Part shown: piece after piece, positions 1 to 8,609 of the stretch | Layout: the number at the start of each line of letters is the position of its first letter | Position numbering within the stretch: the first letter of the stretch is position 1 | From: JACKII01 sp965222315 | GTDB lineage: Bacteria; Pseudomonadota; Alphaproteobacteria; Bin95 | Direction: 5' to 3' | DNA length: 64,000 bases | NCBI GenBank assembly: GCA_965222315.1 | Contig: OZ244951.1 | Coordinates: 3,224,001 to 3,288,000 of the forward strand | Program-made: the position numbers and the translations under genes | The notes under the pieces: generated by a model | The model's database searches: none | Told to the model about the DNA's origin: nothing | Seen by the model: the letters and a program-made list of their open reading frames with translations, nothing else

Positions 1-66
1 GTCGGCGCGCAAGGCCTGGCGTTGGCCAAACGCGCCTGGGAAGTGGTGGAGAACCGGCAGGGCTGA
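1..66 (+). CDS. C-terminal end of a truncated upstream protein
   Basis: An open frame runs from the first base to a TGA at 64-66 and encodes 21 residues ending in Val-Val-Glu-Asn-Arg-Gln-Gly. The start lies outside the window. The fragment is too short to assign a family. It is 34 bases upstream of the FAD oxidoreductase on the same strand, so it may be the first gene of that operon. Confidence 0.5.
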   Translation, partial: VGAQGLALAKRAWEVVENRQG

Positions 67-100
67 TAGCATAGCGTTCCAGCACGGCGCGGAGCGGAAA

Positions 101-1267
101 ATGACCGGCATCATCATCATTGGCGGTGGCCTGCATGGCTGCAGCGCGGCCTACCATCTGCTCAAGCGCGAGCCTGGCCTTTCCGTCACCGTGGTGGAAC
201 GTGACCCCACCTATGACCGCGCCGCCTCGGCGCGCTCCCATGCCGGTCTCCGCCTGCTCTGGAGCCAGGAAGAGAACCTGCGCATGTCCCAGTACGGGCA
301 GGAATTCTATTCCAACTTCAGCGGGCTTTGTGCGGTCGAGGGTGAACCCGCCCACCTGGATTTCTGGCGGCAAGGCTACCTCTTCATCGCCAACACGCCC
401 GCCCAGGCAGAAGCCATGGAGGGCAATTTCGCTTTCCAGCAGCGCATGGGCGTGGACACCCGTTTGCTGGATGGCGACGCCCTGAAGACGCTCTATCCCG
501 TCCTCAACACCGACGACATCATCTGGGCCAATCATGGCCCCAACGACGGCTGGATCGACCCCTATGGCGCACTCACCGGGCTCCGCCGCAAGGTGCGCTC
601 CATGGGCGCCGAATTCATCACCGGAGAGGTTACCGGTCTGGAGGTTTCCGGCGGCCTCGTCCAGGCAGTGGAACTCGCCGAAGGCAACAAGCTATCCGCC
701 GACACAGTCGTGAACAATGCCGGGGCCTGGGCGCATGAGATCTGCGCCATGCTGGGCTTCGACATTCCGGTGCGGCCCCTGCACCGCACCACATTCTACT
801 TCGAGCCGGAAACGCCCCAGCCAAAGCTGCCGCAGACCCTGGACGGCCAGCCTGCCGCCTTTCGACAGCAAGGCGAAGGCTTTCTCACCGGCCTTACCCA
901 GTTCGAGATGGCGGGTGCGTTTCACTGGGAGCCGAAATACGACCTGTTCGAGGAAACGATCTGGCCCCGCATCGCTCACCGCAATCCGGCCTTCGAGACC
1001 ATCAAGCTGAAGAACGCCTGGGCCTGCCACTACGCCTATAATTCCTTCGACGGCAACATGCTGATCGGCAATTGGCCGGGCCAGCCGGAAAATTTCCTGA
1101 TGGCGACAGGCTTTTCCGGTCACGGCCTGCAACACGCACCCGCCGTTGGCCGGGCCATGGCGGAGCTGATCCTGGACGGCCAGTTCGCGATCATCGACCT
1201 CGACCGCTTCCACGCCCGGCGCGTGGTAGAGGGCCGGTTGGAGCCGGAAGCCGGCGTGAAAGCTTGA
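101..1267 (+). CDS. FAD-dependent oxidoreductase (DAO / sarcosine oxidase-like)
   Basis: 388 residues, the usual length for D-amino-acid oxidase-type flavoproteins that oxidise secondary or tertiary amines or amino acids. Residues 4-20 form the dinucleotide-binding strand-turn-helix with Gly8-Gly9-Gly10-x-x-Gly13. The C-terminal part holds the second FAD contact region, with Ala-Thr-Gly-Phe-Ser-Gly-His-Gly, where the family places the flavin ring. The ATG is preceded by GGAG at good spacing. It is cytoplasmic, with no signal peptide. An SDR gene follows after 57 bases on the same strand, which suggests a shared operon for breakdown of an amine or hydroxy compound. The substrate cannot be read from the sequence. 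The family call is firm and the specificity unknown. Confidence 0.9.
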   Translation: MTGIIIIGGGLHGCSAAYHLLKREPGLSVTVVERDPTYDRAASARSHAGLRLLWSQEENLRMSQYGQEFYSNFSGLCAVEGEPAHLDFWRQGYLFIANTPAQAEAMEGNFAFQQRMGVDTRLLDGDALKTLYPVLNTDDIIWANHGPNDGWIDPYGALTGLRRKVRSMGAEFITGEVTGLEVSGGLVQAVELAEGNKLSADTVVNNAGAWAHEICAMLGFDIPVRPLHRTTFYFEPETPQPKLPQTLDGQPAAFRQQGEGFLTGLTQFEMAGAFHWEPKYDLFEETIWPRIAHRNPAFETIKLKNAWACHYAYNSFDGNMLIGNWPGQPENFLMATGFSGHGLQHAPAVGRAMAELILDGQFAIIDLDRFHARRVVEGRLEPEAGVKA

Positions 1268-1324
1268 TCGTTCCGGCCGAACGCTCTCTAATCCGCTCAT
1301 CCCCGCAAGCAAGGAAATGACACA

Positions 1325-2107
1325 ATGGATATCCGTTTAGACGGCCGTACGGCCCTGATTACCGGCGGCAGCAAAGGCCTTGGCCTCGCCATGGCCCAAA
1401 AATTCGCCGAGTCCGGCGCGAAGGTCGTTATCGCTGCCCGCGACGCCGCCACGCTCGCCAAGGCGGAGGCCGAAATCAACGCCGCCCACCAGGGCGCGGC
1501 GAAGGCAATCCCGACCGATGTGACCGATCCGGCCGCCTGCAAGGCGCTTTACGATGGCGCGGTGAGCCATTTCGGCCAAGTCGATATTCTGGTGAACAAT
1601 GCCGGCCAGTCCCAAACCGGCAAGTTCGAAGAAATCACCGACGAAATCTGGGAGGCTGACATTGCGCTCAAGCTGATGGCGCAGGTCCGCCTGTCCCGCC
1701 TGGCCTTCCCCGACATGAAGGCGCGGCGCTGGGGCCGCATCATCAACGTGCTCAACACCGGCGCCAAGGCCCCACGGGCGGGCGGCGCGCCGACAGCCGT
1801 GACCCGCGCGGCAGGCATGGCGCTCAGCAAGGTGATGGCCGGCGAAGGCGCGCCACACAATGTGCTGGTCAACGCCATGAATACCGGGCTGATCGTCTCC
1901 GACCAGCATGTGCGCCGCTGGGAAGCCAGCGACAAGTCCAAGACCCTCGACGAGTTTCTTGCGGATATGGGTAAGAACCTGCCCATGGGCCGCCTCGGCG
2001 CGTCGGAGGAATTCGCTAATCTCGCCTGCTTCCTCGCCAGCGATGCGGCCGGCTACATCAACGGCACGGCCATCAACGTTGATGGCGGCATGTGCCCGGT
2101 CGTCTAA
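1325..2107 (+). CDS. SDR-family protein with a substituted catalytic triad
   Basis: 260 residues with a complete classical SDR fold. The NAD(P)-binding turn Thr-Gly-Gly-Ser-Lys-Gly-Leu-Gly spans residues 13-20, Asn-Asn-Ala-Gly spans 91-94, and the C-terminal Asn-Val-Asp-Gly-Gly motif is present. The active site is unusual. The region that normally carries the catalytic serine reads Asn-Val-Leu-Asn-Thr-Gly (141-146). The YxxxK position reads Thr157-Ala-Val-Thr-Arg161, so both Tyr and Lys are replaced. The protein may therefore use another mechanism or be a non-reductase member, such as an isomerase, lyase or binding protein. It follows the FAD oxidoreductase and converges on a glycosyltransferase gene with a 6-base gap. 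Confidence 0.85.
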   Translation: MDIRLDGRTALITGGSKGLGLAMAQKFAESGAKVVIAARDAATLAKAEAEINAAHQGAAKAIPTDVTDPAACKALYDGAVSHFGQVDILVNNAGQSQTGKFEEITDEIWEADIALKLMAQVRLSRLAFPDMKARRWGRIINVLNTGAKAPRAGGAPTAVTRAAGMALSKVMAGEGAPHNVLVNAMNTGLIVSDQHVRRWEASDKSKTLDEFLADMGKNLPMGRLGASEEFANLACFLASDAAGYINGTAINVDGGMCPVV

Positions 2108-2113
2108 AGCCGC

Positions 2114-3247
2114 TCATGCGGTGACCGCTTCGCCGATTTTAGCGCGGAACAAGCGGTCATAGGCCGCCAGCATCGTGTCGATGCCGAAATGCGCCCGGGC
2201 ATGGGATTGGTTCGCCGAACCGATCTGTGTCCGGGCGCCTTTGCATTCGATCATGTGGCACAGCTTCAGTGCCAGGCCCGCTTCATCGTCCGGCGCGGCC
2301 GTACAATCCCGGGCATGGTCCGGCGCAAGCATGTGGCGGACATCGCCCACATCGGTTGCCAATACCGGCAGGCCTGCCGCCATGGCCTCGATCACGCTGT
2401 AGGGCATCTGTTCCGTGTCGGAAGTCAGGGCGAACAAGTCGAAGGCCGCGTAAGCCGGAGCCGGATCGGCGCAGTGGCCGGTGAAGTAGACCCGGTCCGA
2501 CAGTTGGAGCCGCCGCGCTTCGGCTTCCAGCCGCGCCCGTTCCGGCCCCTCCCCGCAGACCGCCAGCACGACGGGCAGATCACGGACGGCATCCAGCAAT
2601 CGCAGCAACCGCCCGAGGCTCTTCTCCGCCCGCAGCGCGCCAACGGAGCCGATCACCAGCCGGTCCGGCGGAATAGGCAGCGGCATCGGCGCGGCGCCCG
2701 CAAACCGCGACAACTCAATGCCATTCGGAATATAGGCCAGGCGTTTCGGCGGAATGCGCCAGGTTTCCCGAGCAATGGCGGCCAAGGTACGGGACGGCAC
2801 CACCACCGCGGTCTGTCCGCCAATGCACAGGCGGCGGGTCCACACCCGCCGACGCAGTTGCCGTCCGCAGGCCTCCTCCGGGCCGAAGCCGTCCTCAAAA
2901 TGCAGATGAGGTACCGCACCCGGCAGCCGGTTCGCCAGCACCCACTCAATCGCCCCCCAATTGTAGGTCAGCAAGAGGTTTGGCCGTAGTGACCGTATCG
3001 TGCCGGCGATCCGGTGCAGGTTACCAACCGAGAGGCCGCCGCCTTTCTTCACCGGCAGGGTATGGATGGCAAACCGCAAGTCTTGCGCCAGCAGGTCCGC
3101 CGCATCGATGCGGCCATCCATGGAGATGATCGTGTGCCGGTAATGGCTGCCGAAGGCGTTTGCAATCTGGATGAAACGGCGCTGCGGGCCGCCGATCGCG
3201 AACGTGGAAAACACATGCAACAGGTGAGGTGGCGCGCTAGCCCGCAC
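2114..3247 (-). CDS. glycosyltransferase, GT4-like
   Basis: 377 residues with the two-Rossmann GT-B organisation. The N-terminal Gly-Gly-Pro-Gln-Arg-Arg loop resembles the acceptor/phosphate loop of GT4 enzymes. The C-terminal domain carries Pro-Asn-Gly-Ile and the EX7E-type motif, with Glu-Gln-Met-Pro-Tyr-Ser-Val-Ile-Glu followed by Ala-Met-Ala-Ala-Gly-Leu-Pro-Val. Such enzymes transfer sugars from nucleotide donors to growing glycans on the inner face of the membrane. The start overlaps the end of the upstream Gfo/Idh-SDR fusion gene by 11 bases, which indicates translational coupling in a four-gene minus-strand operon (7182 to 2114). The donor sugar is not predictable. Confidence 0.87.
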   Translation of the reverse strand: MRASAPPHLLHVFSTFAIGGPQRRFIQIANAFGSHYRHTIISMDGRIDAADLLAQDLRFAIHTLPVKKGGGLSVGNLHRIAGTIRSLRPNLLLTYNWGAIEWVLANRLPGAVPHLHFEDGFGPEEACGRQLRRRVWTRRLCIGGQTAVVVPSRTLAAIARETWRIPPKRLAYIPNGIELSRFAGAAPMPLPIPPDRLVIGSVGALRAEKSLGRLLRLLDAVRDLPVVLAVCGEGPERARLEAEARRLQLSDRVYFTGHCADPAPAYAAFDLFALTSDTEQMPYSVIEAMAAGLPVLATDVGDVRHMLAPDHARDCTAAPDDEAGLALKLCHMIECKGARTQIGSANQSHARAHFGIDTMLAAYDRLFRAKIGEAVTA

Positions 3248-5363
3248 GGGCGGAATCTCCCGCTGCAGCCGAAGAGGCGCCGGACAAACCCGCGAAGGCG
3301 TTGGCCAGGAACCGCTCCCGGTCGGCCTCCGGCTGCCAGTTCAGCAGTGCCTTTTCCGCCGCGCAGTCGAACGAGGCGGCCAGGCCGCGCGACTTCAGGT
3401 CGGCGTAGGCCGGCGGTTTCACCTTGCGTCCGCTGAGACGCTTGACCGCCCATTTGCCCAACTCTTCCGCCTGCAGCAGCCAAGGCGGCTGCGGGTGGTA
3501 GGCAAGCGGCCGCCCGGTCGCTCTGGCCAGTTCGGCAGTGTACTCCGCCGCTGTCAGGCGCACGTCGCCGACCAGGTTCAAGGTCTTACCGACACTCTCC
3601 GGACGGCCGGCGGCGGCCACGATGGCGCTGGCGACGTCGCTGCCAAGCACCAGCGGCAGCGGGTTCCGGCCCTTGTTCCAGCCGACACAATGGGCCTGTC
3701 GGTTGTAGAGGCCGATGCCGGAGTGAAATGGCGATGTCCCTTGTCCCAGCACCACACCAGGCCGCAAGATCGTGACGGGCAGTCCCTCGTCCCGATGCAT
3801 GGCGAGCATCGCCTGCTCCGCCAGCACCTTCGCCCGGGCATAGGCGGCGCGGCCGTCCGGGTTTGTGTCGGGCAGCGTCTCCGCCGAAACCGGTTCTGCA
3901 CCGTCCCCCAGATAGAGCGCGGCAATGGATGAGACGAACAGCAGGTGCCGGCACCCGGCGGCCAGCGCTTCCTCCGCCACCAGCTGGGCGCCGCCGACCA
4001 TGGCCGCTTCGATCGCGGGGTCGGTGGCGCCGCCACCGCCATGGGCGAGGTTGACGATCACCGGCGCGCGGCGCACCACATCGCGGACGGCTGCCCGGTC
4101 GGCAATCGAGCCCTGGAACACGCCGACGTCCGGCGCATGAAAGGGCGGCGGCAGGTTCGCGGTAGAGCGGGCGAACACCGCAACCCGCAAGCCCTTGGCC
4201 CGGAATGCCTTCAGCGTGTGCCGGCCGATAAAGCCGGTGCCGCCTAAGAGGGCCACATCATAATCTGCTGTTTCCGTGGGGCTCGGCACGGCTGGCATGG
4301 CGACCGGGCCATTGACCCGGCGGGCGGCCTCGCAACAGACGCCGACCAGCCGCGCGCCGGCCTCCCCCCGTGGCCGCCTGCCTGCGCCCAGGCACTTGTA
4401 GAAGGAAGCGATGGACCCCTGCATGCTGCGGAAGAATGGGTCGCTGCGGCCCGTCAGGCCGCTGACCGAGCCCATATAAGCCAGCGCGCCGCCGACGCTG
4501 CCTGCGACCAGTCCGCTTGCCCGTTGCAAGCCGCCGGTCAGCGAGTCCGCCGCATCCAGCCAGCGGCTCGGCGTTTCGATTGCCAGCCGGTTGTGGATCA
4601 TGTCGGCCTCGACCGTGCCATCGTCGCCGATGACCGAAAGCCGCCAGACAGGGAACGTCTGACCGAGGGAAAAATGCAGTTGCGCCGTGCCCCGTGCACA
4701 GCGGAGAGACACCAGCCAGGCCGTGATCAGCTCGGTTCCTTCCCCGGCGCACACGGGCGGCTGGGGCTGGGCATCGATCGCTTCTATCGGCCCCAGCAAG
4801 TCGTCAATCTGCGAGAGCGGATGCACTGCCTGCTCCAGCAGCAGGTTGCGCGGTTCAGCGAACATCCAGTGCCCCAACTGCCCGGCATCCAACTGCCGCA
4901 GCGGCATGTTATAGAGGAGCGAGACGTGCCTGACCGGCCCGATCCGGTTGGCCTTGAGCGCGGCCTTCAGCCTCGTATGCGCCGGGTGATACGGGAAATT
5001 CTGGTTGACGTGCAGGGCGGCGGCACCCGCTTCCGCCGCTTCCTGCAGTGCGGCACAATCCTCCGGCGTTTCCGCCATCGGTTTTTCAACAAGCACATGT
5101 ACGCCCGCACGCAATAAGGGCTCCGCCACCCGGCGGTGCAGGTTGGGCGGGACGAGTACGTGGGCGGCGTCAATCATGCCAACAAGGTCGCCTGCATCCG
5201 CCACAGCGTGGGAAATTTGATGGGCTGAGGCCAGTGCTTCGGCTTTGGCCAGGGCGGGGTCCGCCACCGCTGCCAGATCGACACCGGCCTGGCGGCGCAA
5301 TACTTCGGCATGGGTTTCCGCTATAAACCCAGCGCCCACTAAGCCCACCCGAAATTGAGACAT
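3237..5363 (-). CDS. Gfo/Idh/MocA oxidoreductase fused to an NAD-dependent epimerase/dehydratase
   Basis: 708 residues made of two complete dehydrogenase modules. Residues 1-350 are a Gfo/Idh/MocA protein: Gly-Ala-Gly-Phe-Ile near residue 10, the Glu-Lys-Pro motif at 93-95 and a His181-x5-Asp187 pair. Residues 368-690 are an extended SDR: Gly-Gly-Thr-Gly-Phe-Ile-Gly at 374-380, Phe-Val-Ser-Ser at 476-479 and Tyr508-x3-Lys512. Both families act on nucleotide-linked sugars, so the fusion may carry out two redox steps on one sugar. The same frame is open through the Pro-rich linker (about 350-368), with no sign of a lost stop codon. The neighbours are a glycosyltransferase and an acyltransferase, consistent with synthesis of a rare sugar for the exopolysaccharide. 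Confidence 0.88.
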   Translation of the reverse strand: MSQFRVGLVGAGFIAETHAEVLRRQAGVDLAAVADPALAKAEALASAHQISHAVADAGDLVGMIDAAHVLVPPNLHRRVAEPLLRAGVHVLVEKPMAETPEDCAALQEAAEAGAAALHVNQNFPYHPAHTRLKAALKANRIGPVRHVSLLYNMPLRQLDAGQLGHWMFAEPRNLLLEQAVHPLSQIDDLLGPIEAIDAQPQPPVCAGEGTELITAWLVSLRCARGTAQLHFSLGQTFPVWRLSVIGDDGTVEADMIHNRLAIETPSRWLDAADSLTGGLQRASGLVAGSVGGALAYMGSVSGLTGRSDPFFRSMQGSIASFYKCLGAGRRPRGEAGARLVGVCCEAARRVNGPVAMPAVPSPTETADYDVALLGGTGFIGRHTLKAFRAKGLRVAVFARSTANLPPPFHAPDVGVFQGSIADRAAVRDVVRRAPVIVNLAHGGGGATDPAIEAAMVGGAQLVAEEALAAGCRHLLFVSSIAALYLGDGAEPVSAETLPDTNPDGRAAYARAKVLAEQAMLAMHRDEGLPVTILRPGVVLGQGTSPFHSGIGLYNRQAHCVGWNKGRNPLPLVLGSDVASAIVAAAGRPESVGKTLNLVGDVRLTAAEYTAELARATGRPLAYHPQPPWLLQAEELGKWAVKRLSGRKVKPPAYADLKSRGLAASFDCAAEKALLNWQPEADRERFLANAFAGLSGASSAAAGDSARAG

Positions 5364-5444
5364 TGAGGCTCCCGCCGCTTGCTTGGCACATTGGCGGTCC
5401 AGCCCGGGCCACCTGAAAGACGGCCCTACAATGCCAACAATGAC

Positions 5445-6056
5445 CTAACGGTCGCCTAACGGCGGGGCCTTCTTTTCTCCCGGCTGCACACGCTGCGCCT
5501 CGCCGATGCTCATGCCGAGCAACGGGTAGATCGTGTTCTGCCCCCAATAGCGCAACGGCTTCTCAAAAATGACGATCCCGGCCAGGATCAGGCCAGTCAG
5601 GGCTGCGAATAGCACCGCCGGAAGAATGCCGCCGCCGGAGCGGCGCGCCGCCGGCTCCGCCATCCTGCGTTCCAGCGCTGCAAGCCGTTCCTCCGTCGGG
5701 CGGAGTTGCTCGTGTATTTCCCGGCGGATGCGGCCTGGAAGGCCGTTGCGCAGCTCGAAATTAAGCTCGTCATCGCGCTCGCCTGCCCGCGCCTTCATCT
5801 CATCCAGGCGGGCCACAATTTCCGCCGAGGCAATGCCGCCGCCGGGCGTCCGGGCCAGCACACGGCCGAGCGCACGCTCCAGTGCCGCTTCAACCGCGGA
5901 AGCGCCACCACCTTGCGGCGGCGGTTCGGCGCCCTGGCCCGCCGTGGCAGCGCCTGCGGCTGGCTTGTTGAACGGGTCCGCGGGCCGGACGCGCGGCTCC
6001 TGGCCGCCTAGCAGGCGGAAATCTTCGGCGGTCTTTTTGGCTATCTCGTCGGACAT
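5445..6056 (-). CDS. unrecognised single-pass membrane protein with coiled coil
   Basis: 203 residues that I cannot assign to a family. Residues 1-52 are polar and Pro/Gly/Ala-rich. Residues 53-135 are charged and helix-prone (coiled-coil-like, with Glu-Arg-Leu-Ala-Ala-Leu-Glu-Arg). Residues about 143-164 form one hydrophobic transmembrane helix, followed by a short tail. It lies 13 bases downstream of the acyltransferase gene and 81 bases upstream of the Gfo/Idh-SDR fusion, all on the minus strand, so it is probably cotranscribed with exopolysaccharide genes. A membrane anchor or scaffold role is a guess from topology only. Confidence 0.65.
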   Translation of the reverse strand: MSDEIAKKTAEDFRLLGGQEPRVRPADPFNKPAAGAATAGQGAEPPPQGGGASAVEAALERALGRVLARTPGGGIASAEIVARLDEMKARAGERDDELNFELRNGLPGRIRREIHEQLRPTEERLAALERRMAEPAARRSGGGILPAVLFAALTGLILAGIVIFEKPLRYWGQNTIYPLLGMSIGEAQRVQPGEKKAPPLGDR

Positions 6057-6069
6057 GGCCCGAACGCCC

Positions 6070-7182
6070 TCACACGCATTGCATTGCCGGCAGGGCCGCT
6101 TGCCTCATAAAGCACCGGCCACGGCGTAGACAATCATCTAACACAAGGTGCAGGCGCGGCGCAAAAGCGATGATCGACCGCAGCGGTACCTGCTGGTCCG
6201 CCATTTGCTGTTTATAGGAGCTAAGGCCAGCCAGGAAATCGTACCGGCTGGCTCCTTCCCCGGCATAATGATCTACGGCCAGCGCATGGCAAAGGTAGCC
6301 AGGCTTCCAGCGATTGTCCGGTGCGGGCGTAAAGCCGCTCTGGTAGGCCTTCACCCAACCGCCGGGCGAACGCAGGTTGTAGAGGTAGCCGACCTCCTGC
6401 CCGCCTGCCTGGATGCGCAGAATATCTGCACCCGACCGGCTGTAGGTACTGGCCAGAAACCGGCGGTGAAAAGCCCGGAACCGGTCATCGGCGAATGCAC
6501 CATCCTTGCCTCGCGCGGCCCATTGGGCAGTGTGCAACGTCTCCATCCGCGCGAACCAGGCTTGGGCCTCCCCCGCATCGCCGGCACGGACGAGCGAGAG
6601 AGGACCGTGCGCTTCCTCATAAAGCCGCCGGGCGCGGCGGATGGCGGCCCGCGTGTTCCGGCCCAGCCGCGCCTCAAAGGGCTGCCGGCTTGCGCGGAGG
6701 GACGCCAGATCGAGCCACGGCGCCGCTGTCTTCTTAATAGTCCGCGGTCGCCACCCCGCCGCCAAAGCAGCCACCTCCAGCGCTTCTACGGTTGGCTCCA
6801 ACGCATTCCGCACCACCAGTTCGTCGGCTGCCGGCAGATGCCGGAGCAGCCAGTCGAAGGCATCCAGGGCAACATCTTGCTGCAGGAAGCCATTATATTC
6901 CACGGCAACGCGATCAGCGGCCGTGTTGCCGGTCTCGTTCAAATGCCATTGCCTGACCGGCATGAAGCCATGCCGCATCACCCGTCGGCGCGACAGCATG
7001 GCGAGCGGCGCGTCGTCATCCATGAGCACATACATGTCACGCCCAAGGCCGCTGGTGGCGCGCTGCGCGTCGAGCCATTCCCAGGACAGAAAGACCGGTG
7101 CGTCTGCCGCCTGCGCCCGCCAATGGTGGGCGAGCGTATCTCCCGCTTCGGCCAAAGGCTGTAGCGCAAACCTCCGGTTCAT
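6070..7182 (-). CDS. FemAB/CelD-like acyltransferase (GNAT fold, BioF2-like)
   Basis: 370 residues with the tandem GNAT architecture of the CelD/BioF2-like family. The typical central block is present: Phe-Glu-Ala-Arg-Leu-Gly-Arg-Asn-Thr-Arg-Ala-Ala-Ile-Arg-Arg-Ala, then Ala-Gly-Gly-Gln-Glu-Val-Gly-Tyr and a late Tyr-Asp-Phe-Leu-Ala-Gly segment. Members are common in exopolysaccharide loci and are thought to acylate sugars or attach amino acids. It is the first gene of the minus-strand operon running to 2114. Two further members of this superfamily are at 9922-11004 and 21786-22898. The substrate is unknown. Confidence 0.8.
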   Translation of the reverse strand: MNRRFALQPLAEAGDTLAHHWRAQAADAPVFLSWEWLDAQRATSGLGRDMYVLMDDDAPLAMLSRRRVMRHGFMPVRQWHLNETGNTAADRVAVEYNGFLQQDVALDAFDWLLRHLPAADELVVRNALEPTVEALEVAALAAGWRPRTIKKTAAPWLDLASLRASRQPFEARLGRNTRAAIRRARRLYEEAHGPLSLVRAGDAGEAQAWFARMETLHTAQWAARGKDGAFADDRFRAFHRRFLASTYSRSGADILRIQAGGQEVGYLYNLRSPGGWVKAYQSGFTPAPDNRWKPGYLCHALAVDHYAGEGASRYDFLAGLSSYKQQMADQQVPLRSIIAFAPRLHLVLDDCLRRGRCFMRQAALPAMQCV

Positions 7183-7268
7183 TTCTGTTCCCTATGCTGT
7201 TACGAGCGGATCAGCCTAGAGGACCGCAGCAACCAAAGACTTAACGCGCATCGGGATGAAGGCAGGGC

Positions 7269-8609
7269 ATGGCATATTGGAGCCGCCGCGGGTTTTTAAG
7301 TGCCGGTTTAGCAGCGGGTGCTTCGCTTGCCTTGCCGCCGCCGCAGCCAGCGTTCAGCGGGGCGCACCCATCGGCAGCGGCACAGGATTGGTTCATTCCC
7401 GAGAGTGAATTGCCTGTGCTCCATCTAGACCCCGCCGCCAGTGTGGCAGCGGGGCGGATCGTGACGCATGGCCTGGCCCGGAGCGAAATGCCCTGGGGCG
7501 CCGTGATCCTGGTGCCCGGCGGCGCACCTATCCCCGCGCGGTGGTGGGGTATCCGGGTCCGGCGGCAAACCGGCCTGAAAGATGGCGCGCGCATCGTCAT
7601 CCGCAGCGCCGATCCGGTGAACCCCGCCCATCTGGCCGCGCCCGGCAAGGAAGGCGTGCTCGAACTCCAGAATCTTTCCGACCGGCGGGTGCTGTTTGCG
7701 GTAGAGGACATGGCGCTGTCAGCCGGCCCTGGCGGCGACGCCGTCCGCATCGACCGGGCAAGCGCCGTGCATTTGCGCAATCTTACGGTAACCGGCGGAA
7801 AGAATGGCATCTTCGCAACCCATCATCCGACCGATATTGAGATCGACGGCTGCCAAATCCGGCATGGCGGCCGGAGCGACGGCTACACACACAATGTTTA
7901 TTTTGGCTATGTCCGGCGCGTACAGATACGCCGCTCCCGCATCCATGCCGCCGCCGCGCCCGGTCATTGCTTCAAGTGTTACGCGCAATCGCTCGATGCC
8001 CGGAACAACATTTTTGCGCACTACCTGGAGCCTCCTGATCTTGCATCAGGCTATTTCGGAGGCCTGCCACTGGTCGACCGGGGCGCGTGGGGCGAGACAA
8101 TCATGGTGGATAATCTGTTAGTCCGCCGCGGTCCGGTGCGCCAAACGGTCATCGACCTCCGCAACCGGTCCTTCCCGCCGGGCTTCCGGCCGCATGTGCA
8201 ACCCGGGTGGGGGACCGAGGCTGTTCAGCACGAGGCGGTCGACAACCGCGACCCGCACAACCCGCACCTCTTCCGTCACTTGTTTTTGCGAAACACCCTC
8301 TCCAATGGAATCCTGCCAAGCGGCGCGCTGGACCCTCATGCCATCCGCCATCCGGGCACTTTCCTGCGCAACAATGGCAGCGCGCCCTGGTATGCCAATG
8401 CAGGCGGCAAGGTAGCGGCAGGAACGCCGCCGCCCGGATGGCAGCCATGGCATGAGCGAGCCGTGGCCTACCTCTGGGCGAACCGGTTTGAGGGTATTCC
8501 ACCGGAAATCCTGGCGCAGCGCTGGGCGTACCGCAGGCCGGAGATCCCTACTCCCGTGCTGGAATGGCGCCACCTGCCTGACTGGGCGCGGCAGCGGGCG
8601 AAGCTTTAA
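7269..8609 (+). CDS. Tat-exported right-handed parallel beta-helix protein
   Basis: 446 residues. The N-terminus carries a twin-arginine signal: Ser-Arg-Arg-Gly-Phe-Leu at residues 5-10, then a hydrophobic Ala/Gly/Leu stretch and an Ala-rich cleavage region near residue 38. The mature part has the repeated short strands of a parallel beta-helix (around residues 150-300, with Asn-Asn and Val-x-Ile-x-x-Ser coils), the fold of pectate lyases and other polysaccharide-active enzymes. It is probably periplasmic and acts on the polysaccharide made by this region, as a lyase, epimerase or hydrolase. The last 62 bases overlap the convergent glycosyltransferase gene. No catalytic residues could be assigned with certainty. 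Confidence 0.75.
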   Translation: MAYWSRRGFLSAGLAAGASLALPPPQPAFSGAHPSAAAQDWFIPESELPVLHLDPAASVAAGRIVTHGLARSEMPWGAVILVPGGAPIPARWWGIRVRRQTGLKDGARIVIRSADPVNPAHLAAPGKEGVLELQNLSDRRVLFAVEDMALSAGPGGDAVRIDRASAVHLRNLTVTGGKNGIFATHHPTDIEIDGCQIRHGGRSDGYTHNVYFGYVRRVQIRRSRIHAAAAPGHCFKCYAQSLDARNNIFAHYLEPPDLASGYFGGLPLVDRGAWGETIMVDNLLVRRGPVRQTVIDLRNRSFPPGFRPHVQPGWGTEAVQHEAVDNRDPHNPHLFRHLFLRNTLSNGILPSGALDPHAIRHPGTFLRNNGSAPWYANAGGKVAAGTPPPGWQPWHERAVAYLWANRFEGIPPEILAQRWAYRRPEIPTPVLEWRHLPDWARQRAKL

